Shown here: positions 43,701 to 54,464 of the stretch, piece after piece | How positions within the stretch are numbered: position 1 is the first letter of the stretch | Layout: every line of letters starts with the position of its first letter | Source: DATLED01 sp963750255 | GTDB taxonomy: Bacteria; Actinomycetota; Acidimicrobiia; Acidimicrobiales; CADCTF01 | Direction: 5' to 3' | NCBI GenBank assembly: GCA_963750255.1 | Contig: CAVVPZ010000001.1 | Coordinates: forward strand, 259,570-323,569 | DNA: 64,000 bases | Program-made: the position numbers and the translations under genes | The notes under the pieces: generated by a model | What the model saw: the letters and a program-made list of their open reading frames with translations, nothing else | What the model was told of the DNA's origin: nothing | Database searches by the model: none

Positions 43701-46700
43701 TCGACGTCCTGGCCGAAGAGCAGGCCCATGAAGCTTCGACGGCTGCTCGAGGAACGGCAGGGTCAGCCCGATGCCGCCCTCGGTCGACGGCTTGCTCAGG
43801 TCGGAGGCCTTGAGGTCGGACGATCCCGCGTCCTTCACGAAGTCCTGGTCGTTCATCGCCGTGAGCAGCGAGCTGCTGTTGGCTTGATCGAGTTCGCCGG
43901 CGGCATAGGCGTCGCGCGCCTTGGTCGAGTCGAGCTTGCCCTTCTTCAGGGTCTCACCGACGAGTTGGAACGTCCCGTCGCCGATGGGAATCGTCAGGTT
44001 GCCGGGCACGTTCGAGATCGAGCTGATCGACTGCACGAACTGCACCAGGCGAACGACGTCGAACACGAAGTCGGGCACGAATCCCGTGCCGCTGTTCAGC
44101 GTCTCCGCCAGGGTCAGGAGGCTCTGGCAGCTGCCGGACAGGTCGGACAGCACCGGGATACAGGCCGTCACCGTGTCGATGATCGGCTTGAGCGGGTCGG
44201 TGAACCGCTTCACGTCGGCGAGAACCGGCCTCAGGAACTTCGACACGTAGGTGCCGACGTCGAGGCCGACGGCGTCGAGCGAGATCGACAGCCCCTGGGC
44301 CGAGGAGGCCGGGAGCGGACTGTCCTGGCCGATGGGATGCCAATTCCACGTGATGTGCAGGTCGCCGACGATCTTCGGCAGGCCGGCGCCACCCGGGAAC
44401 CCGGTCTCGAGGTGCAGGTTGACGGCAGCGTCGATCTGGAGGTCGAACTCGATCAGGTCACCGAAGCTCGGGGCCTGCGAGATCTCCGAGATCGTCAGCC
44501 TGCCGTCATTTCCAGGGTCGACCAGGTCGACCGAGAACGAGGCCGTCACGTGCGAGCGAGCGCTCACGTCGTCGCTGTTGCGCCGGCACGGCACGTCGTC
44601 GGGGGTGTTGGAGGCGCACTCGATGGCGGGGTCGCCGTCGACGGCCTTGATCTCGAGGAAGCCCAGGGTGCCCGTGAGGACGCCCGGATCGCCCGACGGG
44701 TCGCTCAGGAGGACCTCGGCCGTCAGGTTGAGCTCCTTCCCGGCGGCGTCGGTCAGGAAGTAGAAGCCCTCGTTGCGGCTGACGCCGAACCCGAAGTCGA
44801 AGCTGTAGCTGATGGTGCCCCGCGGCGCGAGGTCGCCGGTCAGACCGAGGCCAGGAATGCCGATGTCGAAGGACAGCGGATCACCGGGATCGAACAGGTC
44901 GACGTCGCCGGCGATGGCGAACCGGAAGGCGACGTCGGACACGTCGATCGCGGGATCGTTGGCCAGATCGCACGCTTCGTCCTCGCGGCATCGAATGGTG
45001 GCCGAGAACGTCCCGCCCTCGAGGGCGTCGACGCCGTCGATCGCCGCGTCGATGGTGGAGGCGAGGTTGTCGACGATCGTCTTCACGTCGCCCGCCGTCG
45101 GCCCGCCGGACTCGAGCGGGTTGCCGCCGGACACCGCGTCCTCGACGGCGGCCTTGATGCTCTCGCGCAGATCATCGACGATCGAGGCGGCCGTGGCCGT
45201 CTGTCCTCCGATCAACGGGAGGGCGAAGCTCAACAAGTCGCTCTCGAGCACTCCCTCGAGCACGTCGAGCAGCCGGTCGAGGCCGGAGTTCATGAGCAAC
45301 AGGTCGATGAGTTGACTGCTCAGGATCGAGTCGAGCTCGCTGGTGTCGTAGTGGAACGCGTAGGTCGACGGGTCGAAGTCGGTGATGGCGATCAGGACGT
45401 GGTGCGACGTCGGTGAGGCGCCGCTGCCGATGGGCGTGTCGTCGCCGAAGAAGAGCGGGAGCACGGCACAGCCGAACTTCTCGTCATCGGCGGCGACGGG
45501 TCCGTTCACGTCGAAGCCGTCGTCGGGGATGGCAAGGCCAGCACAGCCGGCCTGGTCGGTGCCGCCGAAGCCGCCTCCGAAGGTCACGTCGCCCAGGCTG
45601 TAGGCGACGTCGTCGTCGGCCGGTCCCTCGTCGCCCACGTAGAGGTCGGCGCCGGCGCCGAGGAAGAAGCGGCCCTTGTCGGCCTTGGCCGGGCAGCCAT
45701 CGTTGACGACGCCGTCGTCGTCGTCGTCGGCGGCGTTGGTGAGGCCGCACTGCGCGCCGGTCTCCTTGTCGTTGGCCTGATCGCCGCCCGGGGAGGCGGC
45801 CGGGAGGTTGGCCTGGTTGCACCCGTCGTCGGCGACGCCGTCGCCGTCGTTGTCCTTGCCCCGCTTGTCGGCGTCGGTGCAGTCGCCGCCGGACTCGGGA
45901 TCGGCGCCGACCTGGGCCGGCGTGGTGCCGGCGCAGCCGTCATCGGCGATGCCATCGCCGTCGTCGTCCTTGCCGGCTTGGCTGCCGGTGCAGTCACCTC
46001 CCGTTTCCGGATTCGAGACCGGGGCGCAACCATCATTGACGAAGCCGTCGCCGTCGCTGTCTTCGGTATCGGCGCAATCGGCGGCGTCCTCGGGAGTGGG
46101 GGTGTCCTGGCCGACCCCAATCGTCAGTGAACCGACGCCCGCTCCGAAGCTGATCTCCTCGACCGCAACCGACGCGTCGAGGCCGAAGGCGGTGTTGCCC
46201 AAAACGAACGGTTCGAGATCGCCGAGGTTGACGCCGAACCCGACGGTCAGATCGGCATCCACCGAAAGCGTGGCGTCGAGCGGTTCGATGGCGATGAGGG
46301 TGCCCAGGATGCCCGGCAGCGCACCGAGGGTCAGGCTGGTGGTCTTCTCGTACCCGAAGTCGACGGTGAGCGTGAACGTGAGGTTTTCCTCGTCGGCGTC
46401 GTAGCCGACGACGCCGGTCACATCAGCGGTGACGCCGGGGGCGCTGGCGAGCAGCACGCGCTCGAGGCTGGCCGCCAGGGCATCGGCCACGGTCTGCACG
46501 CTCGGCACGGCGGGCTGGCAGCCATCGTTGATGACGCCGTCGCCGTCGTCGTCCACTGCGTCGGCGCATGCCGACTCGGGGAGGTTCTGGGTGTCGGCAC
46601 CGCCGGAGGTGACCGGACAGCCGTCGTTGACGACGCCGTCGGCGTCGTCGTCGAGGTTGTTCGTGCACGCCGCCGCTCCGAGGGACAGCTCGTCGGCGTT

Positions 46701-49355
46701 CTCGGTGCTGTCGGCACTCCCGGTGAGCGAATCGACGATCGAGACGAGGTCGTTGAAGCTTGTACCGACCAGCGGCAGCGGCTCGTCGAGCACGCCGGCG
46801 GGAATGACGCCCGATGCTTCGAGCTGCGCGCTCACCTGCCGGATGACCTCGATGATCTGGGCGAAGAGCGCAGTCGAGGAGTCTTCGGACTCATCCACCG
46901 CCGGCAGGTCACCGCAGCCATCGTTGACCACACCGTCGCCGTCGTCGTCACGGTCGTTGGAGCAGGGACTGAAGTTGAAGATGTCGGTGGTCTCGACGTC
47001 GCTGGCGTCGATATCGAGACTGTCGATGAACGCGCCAGCGTCGGTGATGGGGCCATCGAAGGAGCCGGTGACGACGATGTCGCCTCCGCCGAGTTCGCCC
47101 CCCGGGTTCACGTCGGGCAAGAGGTCGGCCGCCACCGGCAGCACCGACTTCACGCCGGCGGTGAGGTTGGTGGCGATCTCGACGTTGGGGGCCGCTCCCG
47201 CCCCGAGCGCATTCAGCAGCTCACGGACGGTCATCCATCCGTCGTCGGTGTCGGTGAAGTTGATGGAGATCTGGGCCCGGCAGGCCGGGTCGGCCATGTC
47301 GGTGCCCGGCTCGCCCTGGTCGATGTTGTCCGAGCAGCTCTCGGGGCCGAGGCCGCCAGGACCGTCCTCTCCGTCGGCCGAGCCGATCACGAGGTACGCA
47401 TCCGAGATCCCGGCCTCGAGGAGCCCCACGCGTGCCGAGGCATCGACCTCGGTGGCGACGACGCCGAGGTTGGCGACCAACTCTGGGGCGGCGTTCGGAT
47501 CCGTTCCCACTTCGAAGGAGACGCGCTGCTCGAGGGTCTCGGTGCCTGCGCAATCGGTGTCCTGCTCCACGCCGTTCTGGTCGAAGGCGTCGGTCAGGCC
47601 GTCGTTGTCGTTGTCGACACCGTCGGTGCAGCTGCCGATCGGGCTCCCTGCGCCCTCCACCGGCTGGGTCGACAGGTCGAAAGCGAAGTCGAGGTCGAGG
47701 TCGTAGCCGGCGTCGAGGGAGATGGAGCCATCGGTGTCGAGCCTGATCGCCGACAGCAGATCGACGTCGCCGAAGTTCAGGGTCGACGTGGCGGTGGCGT
47801 CGTCGGCGAGATCGAGGGAGTACTCCAGTCGCTTCGCCACCGTGTCGTAGGCGACGGCGATCGAGTCGGCGGGCAGCCCGAGGGCGGCGGCCAGCTTGGC
47901 GGCAAGGTCCTCGGCATCGCTGAACGTGGGCGCGCCGATGGCATTGGGGTTGGCGGGATCCGAGCTCGGCTCCGCGATCTCGGGAGTGGCGTCGGCGTCG
48001 CCGGGCGGGTCGATCACCGCCCGGTACAGCCGGTCGGCGACGCGGAGCGCATCGCTGAACGTCCCGTGGGCGGCCGCCGACGGATCCACCACGTTCTCGC
48101 CGCCGCTGACGAAGGGAAGGTTCACGTCGAGCTTGCCCGTCGCCTGCAGCGAATCGAGCATGGAGATCAGCCGCATGATGCCGCCGAGCGCATCGGCGGC
48201 GGTGAAGTTGCGGAAGTCGCCGATCGATGGCGTCGCCGGGTCGAGTGTGGTCGCGCCGTCGGTGGCGTCGATGAGGGAAGCGTCGACATAGGAAATGGTG
48301 ACGTCGACGTCATCGGTCGGGTCGGTGCCGGGATCGTCACTGTCGAGCAGGTCGCTGGCGATCTCGATGGTGGCTTCGACTGCGTTCGTGGCCGGGTCGT
48401 CGTTGACGCTCACGTCGACGAGGTCGTCGAGCGCCGTAGAGGTCAGTTCGAGGATGGAGATCTTGCCGTCACCGGGCCCTCCGCCCGAGGCGTCCGGATC
48501 GAGGATCTCGAAACCGACGCCGACGTCGAAGGACAGCGAGCCGGTCACGTCGATGGCCGTGAAACCGAGGTTGGTGGCGAAGGCGGCGAGTTCGGCGCCG
48601 CCGGGAGCGGTCTTGGCTGACATCGTCAGCGTCGGGGCGGTGCCCCCGGGGATCAGGTCGAGGGCGGGCTGACGCTTGATCGAGAGTGCGGTGGCAGCGG
48701 TGGACGGGTCGAGATCGGCGGGCCGGTCGTACACCAACTGCAGGTCATTGCTCTCGAATGTGAACAGCACGGGGAAGGTGCCGTCGCTGCCGGCGGCGGT
48801 GAGGTCGACCAAGCTGGTGGCGAACTCGATGGGGACGTCGACCTCCTTGGTCACGGCGAAGGAGATGGCGATGTCGACGGTGCCGTCGGCGTTCTTGCGG
48901 ACCACGGGCCGCCCGTCGTCGCCGTCGGATTCGGGGCCTCCGACGGAGATCCCGACCCCACCCGGACCGGTGGTGTCGAGGCCGTCGAGGGCGGTCTCGA
49001 AGCTCTCGACGTCGGTGACGTCACCGAGGCCAGCCAACTTCTCCTTCAGCGAGTCGGCGGCGTCGTTGCCCTCGTCGTCGAACACGTCGGCCAGGTCGAG
49101 GGCGTCCTTGGGCGTCAGCCCCGAGAGGGGCAGGTTGTCGGCGAGCCCGTCGGCGTCGCTCAGCCCGTCGAGGAAATCAGCGAGCTCGTCGAGACGCGCT
49201 GCCGCACCGGTCAGGTCGTCGTCGGGTGCGCTGGCGCGCGCCATCAACGGCATGAACAGCACCGCCGTGAGGGCCACCAGTACACCGGCGCCGACGACCT
49301 TCCGGCGCCCCCACTGCCCTGACTGACGCGACTCCGTCCAGGACTTTCCCGCCAT
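37793..49355 (-). CDS. giant secreted RTX / calcium-loop protein, about 3,850 residues, frameshifted
   Basis: One reading unit from ATG 49355, behind a strong GGGAGGA site, to TAG 37793. A signal sequence (VVGAGVLVALTAVLFMPLMARASA) is followed by about 1,900 residues of beta-rich repeats. These include nine Cys-bounded acidic loops such as CxxxxDDDGDGVxNDGC (bases about 45690-47640), which look like thrombospondin type 3 or dockerin-like calcium loops. From about 42730 to 38400 run RTX nonapeptides (GGxGxDxxx), many carrying DD pairs, arranged in larger units that each end in GDNA. The tail is non-repetitive with Cys (FNLYTHCNASYGDDDD). It is probably a calcium-stiffened surface or adhesion protein. 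About a dozen indels lie mostly between 39.7 and 43.7 kb; protein character continues across each. A type I transporter is not seen in the window. Confidence 0.8.
38400..42730 (-). repeat. RTX array with long higher-order units
   Basis: DNA coding for tandem GGxGxD-type calcium-binding nonapeptides. Superimposed is a larger unit of roughly 100-130 residues. Its pattern is a linker with L-x-D-(I/V), then a GQGGND block, a GDDYxEGN block, a DDLIGG block, and finally GGP-x-x-D-x-x-AGDNA. GDNA junctions are visible near 42130, 41400, 41085, 40265, 39880, 39415 and 39045. The DNA repeats follow the protein phase. Confidence 0.75.
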
Positions 49356-49463
49356 ACCGATCGTCCTCCCACCTGACGCCTTTACCGGCGCTCCCACCGC
49401 TGAAGCTAAACGCCCCAAATGGTGTTGTAAAGGACAACCGGCACATTTCCCCGCCGGGTTGCG

Positions 49464-50770
49464 CTACGAAGCCGCCAACTTGAGGGCGGTCACGACCTGC
49501 TCGCGGCCCTTGACGTATTCGCACAACGACTCGCCCTCGACGGGCGATGACAGCCCGGCCACCGTGTTCTCGCTCAGCACCGTCTCGCCCGGCGCGGCGA
49601 ACTGCTGGAGGCGCTGGGTGAGGTTCACGGTGTCGCCCACGATCGTGTACTCGAGGCGCTCCTCGGAGCCCAACAACGCGCCCGCCACCCGGCCCGTCGA
49701 CAAGCCGATGCCGAGCCCGAACGGGTGGAGCCCGTCGCGGATCCAGTCCTCGTTGACAAGCGGCTTGGCGCTGCGTGCATGGCCGCCGCCGCCGCCAGCG
49801 CATGGTCGGGGTGGTTCTGCTGGGGAATTGGCGCCCCGAAGACGGCCATCACCGCGTCGCCCACGAACTGCATCACGGTGCCGCCGTTGTCGAGGATGGC
49901 CCGGTTCATCTCGGCCCGGTGCAGGTTGAGTTGGCGGGCCAGCTTGGCCGGCTCGGCCCGCTCGGCGATCGACGTGTAGCCGCGGATGTCGGACATCAAC
50001 ACGGTCACATCGAGGTCTTCGGTCTCGCCGATGCGCTGGCCCTCGCGGGCCACCTTCTCGGCCAGGCCGCCGGGGAGGAGTCGGCTGAGCGACTCGCCCT
50101 GCTCCTCGCGATCGACGATGGCCTGGTGGAGCATGCGCAGCTTGCGCACCGATCCGTCGGCGCCGGCGCTGGCCGACTGGGCGATGCGGAGGAAGAGACG
50201 CTCGACCTCTTCGGCCGCCGCCGCCGGCGTGGTCTGGCGCGACACGGCGATGGCCTTGATGGTGCGCCCCTCGGCCACCGACTTGAGCAGCTCCTCGTCG
50301 GCGGCACTGAGGGACGCGTCGGTGGTGACAGGGCGCATCAGCGCGCCGGTGATGAACGGATCGATCATCGAGCCGCCCGTGGCCACCACCTTGACGGCCA
50401 AGCTCAACTGGTTGCCCTCGGCGATGCGGTCCTTGAGCAGGTACGAGTAGCCCGACGCTCCCTCGGCCAGCAAGGAAATGGCGTACTCGGGGTCGTCGTA
50501 CTGGGAGAGGATCACGACACCGGTGCCGGGGTGGCGTTTGCGCACCTCCTTGGCCGCGTCGATGCCTTCGCGTTGAAAGTTGGGCGGCATGCGGATGTCG
50601 GTGACGACCACGTCGGGGTTGGTTTCGATGGCGCCGGCCACGAGCTCGTCGTAGTCGGCGGCGACTCCCACCACCTCGAGGTCCTTCTGCCGCTGGAGGA
50701 GTGCCCGCACCCCCTCTCGCACGATGATGTTGTCATCGGCGAGAAACACGGTGATCTTCCCGTCCGCCAT
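49464..50770 (-). CDS. response regulator fused to class III nucleotide cyclase
   Basis: About 435 residues. Residues 1-120 are a receiver (FLADDNIIVREGV, phospho-acceptor Asp58 in VVVTDIRMPP, Lys113 in YLLKDRI). Residues about 153-195 are a degenerate LuxR-like helix-turn-helix (LSAADEELLKSVAEGRTIKAIA, then VERLFLRI). From about 253 a class III adenylate/guanylate cyclase follows: VTVLMSDIRGYTSIAE with metal Asp261, FVGDAVMAVFGAP with Asp305, and EYTIVGDTVNLTQRLQ with the transition-state Asn/Arg. An indel near 49765 shifts the frame. Its output is probably cAMP under phosphorelay control. It is divergent from an operon that holds a cNMP-binding protein and a NarX-type kinase. Start ATG 50770. 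Confidence 0.88.
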
Positions 50771-50901
50771 GGGGTGAGCGTGGCACGGCCGACCGGCATC
50801 GCTCAAGGAGGCGACCACGTCGACGCGGGGGAGGCCAGCACCCCCCAAGAGACGCAGGTCTGCCCCCTTCTGCCGGCGGCGCCGTCGCCGTACCGTCACC
50901 G

Positions 50902-51351
50902 ATGAGACCAATGAGCGGAGGAGTGGTGGCAGCGATCGTGGCCAACGGACGAGCAACCAGACCGGTGCGAACAGGCGCCGGCCGCCGGGTTCTCGTCGTC
51001 GCGGCCGGCGCCGCCGTGGTGGCGGCGGCGGCGCTGGCCGCGGCATTCGGCGTCCTCGGCGGCCGTGCCCAGCCGGGGTCGACCCACGAGGTGTTGGTGG
51101 CAGTGAGCAACCTCACGTATTCGACCCGCGACATCCGGGTCGAGTCCGGACAGGTGACGGTGTCGCTGGCCAACACCGACGCCGTCTCGCACACCTTCAC
51201 CATCACCACGTTGGGCGTCGACCTCGAGGTCGGCCCCGGCGAGGCGTCGCGGGTCACCTTCGACGCTCGCCCCGGGCAGTACTCGTTCGTCTGCACCATT
51301 CCCGGCCACGACACGCCCGGCATGCGGGGCGTGCTCCGGGTCACCGACTGA
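50902..51351 (+). CDS. membrane-anchored cupredoxin
   Basis: A 149-residue protein with an N-terminal anchor (VLVVAAGAAVVAAAALAAAFGVLG) and a plastocyanin-like domain. The copper ligands appear as His in SHTFTITT, Cys and His in FVCTIPGHDTPGM, and the Met after them. It is likely an extracytoplasmic electron carrier or copper-binding protein. The start is uncertain: ATG 50902, ATG 50911 or GTG 50923 are in frame, and GGAGGA at 50917-50922 lies inside this stretch. It is first in an operon with the cNMP-binding protein 19 bases downstream. Confidence 0.8.
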   Translation: MRPMSGGVVAAIVANGRATRPVRTGAGRRVLVVAAGAAVVAAAALAAAFGVLGGRAQPGSTHEVLVAVSNLTYSTRDIRVESGQVTVSLANTDAVSHTFTITTLGVDLEVGPGEASRVTFDARPGQYSFVCTIPGHDTPGMRGVLRVTD

Positions 51352-51370
51352 GAAGGCGAGGGAGTTCGAC

Positions 51371-52367
51371 ATGCGACATGAGGCGGCAGTGACGGCGATC
51401 TCGTGGATCCCGTCCGAAGCGATCAGCGGCTTGGGCACCAAGGTGCCCTTCGAGATGGGCATCGCCCACTACGACGAGCCGTTGCCCGACGTGATCGACG
51501 ACCTGGAGGCGCTGCGCGACGCGGACCGGTTCCGCTTCGCCAACAACCTCCGGGCTTTCATCGAGGTCGAAGACGGCCGCATCACCGGCCACGGCTACCT
51601 CGGCGGCGGGCTTCTCGGCTCGACCACGATGCGCCTCGGCTCCCGCCAGGCCACCTTCCCGGCCGCCCCCTACCCCGACATCCAGCGCGACCCCGAGGTG
51701 GGCGAGACGTCGGTGCGGTTCGTGCAGACGGCGGGCGGGCGCACCGGCGTGCCCGGCACCGAGGCGGGTCAACCGCAAGCCGTTCGTGCAGTTCGTGGCT
51801 CCGACGGCGTGGAGCACCCTGGCCCTCACCATCCACGCCGACGGCACCTCGGACTACGAGATGCTCGGCGCCAGCCCCTTTCCCCGCCACTGGATCTACA
51901 ACAGCGAGGGCAAGCTCGAGGCCAAGACCGGCCTCATCGACTTCAAGGACTGGTGGCGCACCGCCTTCGGCGAGCACACCCCGTGGGGCGACGTCGACTC
52001 GCCCGCCCTCGTGACCGCGGTCGAGACCGCCCTCGAGCGCGAGCTGTCGACCGTGGTCATGGCGGGCAAGAAGCCCGAGATCCGCAAGATCAAGGAAGGC
52101 GCGACGCTCACCGAACAGGGCGACGCCGGCGACGAGTTGTACCTCCTCCTCGACGGCGTGCTGCGGGCCGAGGTCGACGGCGAAGGGGTGGCCGAGCTCG
52201 GCCCCGGCGCCTTGCTCGGCGAGCGGGCCATCATCGAAGGGGGCACCCGCACGGCGACACTTCGGGCCGTGACCGCATGCCGGGTCGCCGTGGCCCGCGA
52301 GGTCGACATCGACCCGACCAAGCTCACCGAGCTGTCGACCGGGCATCGCCGTGAGGAATCTCGGTAG
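51371..52367 (+). CDS. cyclic-nucleotide-binding domain protein, one frameshift
   Basis: About 332 residues. The N-terminal two thirds (MRHEAAVTAISWIPSEAISG onward) is a domain I do not recognise, with FVAPTAWSTLALTIHADG and FPRHWIYNSEGKLEAKTG strands. The last about 100 residues are a cNMP-binding domain: EGATLTEQGDAGDELYLLLDGVL, then GALLGERAIIEGGTRTATLRA. That phosphate-binding cassette keeps the Glu (GE) and Arg (TRTAT) that hold the cyclic nucleotide, so binding is likely. No DNA-binding helix-turn-helix follows, unlike CRP. An indel near 51765 shifts the frame. It ends exactly where the next gene begins. Confidence 0.82.
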
Positions 52368-53217
52368 GTGCGTCTTGTACTCGGCGGGGTGCGGGGATCG
52401 ACGCCGGCACCGGGGCCCGACTTCGTCCGCTACGGCGGGCAGACGTCAGCCCTCGGGGTACTGGCCGACGGCGACGTCGTGCCGCGCCTGGTCCTCGATG
52501 CGGGAACCGGGCTGCGCAACCTGTCGGGCCTCTTCGGCGAGGCCGGGTTCCGGGGCACGATCCTGCTCGGGCACCTGCACTGGGACCACACCCACGGCCT
52601 GCCGTTCTTTCCCGCCGGGGGCCGGCCCGACGCCGAGGTCGAGCTTTTGATGCCCGCCCAAGGCGACCCCGAGACGGTGCTGGCGGCGGTGCTGTCGCCC
52701 CCGCACTTCCCGATCACGCCCGACCAACTCGGCGGACGGTGGACCTTCGGCGGCATCGAGGAGGGCGCTCACCGCGTCGAGGGCTTCGACGTGCGTCGCC
52801 CGGGAGATCCCCCACAAAGGGGGTCGCACGTTCGGCTATCGCATCAGCGATGGCGCCGTCACCATCGCCTACCTGTCCGACCACTCGCCCATTTCCCTTG
52901 GGCCCGGTCCCGACGGCATGGGGCCATACCATGAGGCGGCAATGTCCCTGGCGGAGGGCGTGGACCTGCTCATCCACGACGCGCAATACACCCGAGTCGA
53001 CTTCGGCCCGCGGGCCCACTACGGCCACAGCACGGTCGAGTACGCCGTCGGCCTGGCCGAGGCCGCCGGCGCGGCCCGGCTGCTGCTCTTCCACCACGAC
53101 CCCGGTCGCACCGACGAACAACTCGACGCGATCGTGGCCGGCATCACCTCTCCCTCGGTGACGGTCAACGCCGCTATCGAGGGCGAAACGATCACCATCA
53201 CGAAAGGCGGATCATGA
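52368..53217 (+). CDS. metallo-beta-lactamase-fold hydrolase (possible class II cNMP phosphodiesterase)
   Basis: About 283 residues. GVRGSTPAPGPDFVRYGGQTS and the metal box HLHWDH (69-74) with GLPFFPAGG match the same group as the first domain of the protein at 31759-33534. Later metal residues are in YLSDHSPI, LLIHDAQYT and LLLFHHDPGRTDEQ. Members of this group are often annotated as cyclic-nucleotide phosphodiesterases; here the adjacent cNMP-binding protein and nearby cyclase make that role attractive but unproven. An indel near 52803 shifts the frame. GTG 52368 abuts the upstream stop with no gap; the next gene overlaps by ATGA. Confidence 0.82.
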
Positions 53218-54464
53218 AACGAATACTGACCACGGCGGCGGCGGCATTGCTCGTCGCCTCGACTCTGGGGGCATGCGGGGGCGGCGGCTCCGACAGCGGC
53301 GACGCCAACGGGTCGCAAACCCGCAAGGTGCTCGTCGACTACCGACACGACGAAGCCGAGACGGCGATGTTCGCCTACTACCCCCGCAAGGTCACCGTGC
53401 GACAGGGTGACGTCGTCGAGTTCGACCAAGCGTGGACGGGCGAGCCCCACAGCGTCACGTTCGGGCGTCTCGTCGAGCCGAAGCTCAACCCGGTGATCGC
53501 CCTCCTCGATCGGGTGACGAAGTCGGGCATCATCCCCGAGGGCGAACCCGAGGAGTTCACGAACTTCGACCTCCCGTTCGCGTTGGGCGACACCGGCGTG
53601 ACCCAGAACGCAGCCCAGCCCTGCTTCGTGGCCGAGGCCGACTCGTGGCCCGGAGACGACAAGACCCCGTGCCCCAAGCGCGAGAAGCCGGCGTTCACCG
53701 GGACCGAGGCCGTCTACAGCAGCGGGATCATCCCGTTCGAGGGGGTCGGTGGCAATTCGTTCCGGGTGCCGATCGCGGCCGACGCCAAACCCGGCACCTA
53801 CGGCTATTTCTGCAACGTGCACGGCCCCCTGCAGTTCGGCCAGGTCGAGATCGTGGCCAAGGACACCCCGATCCCGTCGGCCCGCGACGTGGCCAAGGAA
53901 GCCCGCCAAGAAGCCGAGGCGGCGACCGCCATCATGGTGTCGAACGTCAAGGCGGCGAAGGCGGGCAAGCCGGTGGTGGCGGGCGAGACCGGCGAAGAGA
54001 AGATCGCGACCAAGGGCAAGCACCTCATCGGCGATGCCCTCACCCTTCTTCTACAAGAAGCAGCTGGTCCACGGGATCATCAACGAGTTCGTGCCCAAGC
54101 AGGCGACAGCCAAGGTGGGCGAAAAGGTGACGTGGACCTTCACCAGCGGTCACACCATCAGCTTCAACGTGCCCAAGTACTTCCCCGTCTTCACCATCGC
54201 CGACGACGCCACGGTGGCCTTCAACGACAAGGCCGAGAAGGCGGCGGGGTGGCCGGCACCGCCCGACGTCGACTGCACGATGACGGGCCCCCACCGGATC
54301 CGGTGAAGATCGACGCGGGCACTTGGGACGGCAAGGGCTTCCGCTCGAGCGGCCTCGACTATCCCGACGGTTCGGAGTTCAGCGTGACGTTCACCAAGGC
54401 CGGCACCTATCCCTACGCCTGCCTGATCCACCCGACGATGGTTGGCACGATCGTCGTCAAATGA
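53214..54464 (+). CDS. lipoprotein with two cupredoxin-like domains
   Basis: About 416 residues. A lipobox (STLGACGGG, near residue 21) predicts lipid anchoring. The first domain has HSVTFG and YFCNVHGPLQFGQVEIV (His, Cys, His but Gln where Met is usual). An Ala/Lys-rich helical linker follows (about residues 220-265). The second domain has GEKVTWTFTSGHTISFNVPKY and YACLIHPTMVGTIVV with the full His-Cys-His-Met set. Two indels near 54043 and 54293 compensate each other. It may carry electrons or sense copper or redox state for the histidine kinase that overlaps its stop (ATGA). Confidence 0.78.
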   Translation: MKRILTTAAAALLVASTLGACGGGGSDSGDANGSQTRKVLVDYRHDEAETAMFAYYPRKVTVRQGDVVEFDQAWTGEPHSVTFGRLVEPKLNPVIALLDRVTKSGIIPEGEPEEFTNFDLPFALGDTGVTQNAAQPCFVAEADSWPGDDKTPCPKREKPAFTGTEAVYSSGIIPFEGVGGNSFRVPIAADAKPGTYGYFCNVHGPLQFGQVEIVAKDTPIPSARDVAKEARQEAEAATAIMVSNVKAAKAGKPVVAGETGEEKIATKGKHLIGDALTLLLQEAAGPRDHQRVRAQAGDSQGGRKGDVDLHQRSHHQLQRAQVLPRLHHRRRRHGGLQRQGREGGGVAGTARRRLHDDGPPPDPVKIDAGTWDGKGFRSSGLDYPDGSEFSVTFTKAGTYPYACLIHPTMVGTIVVK

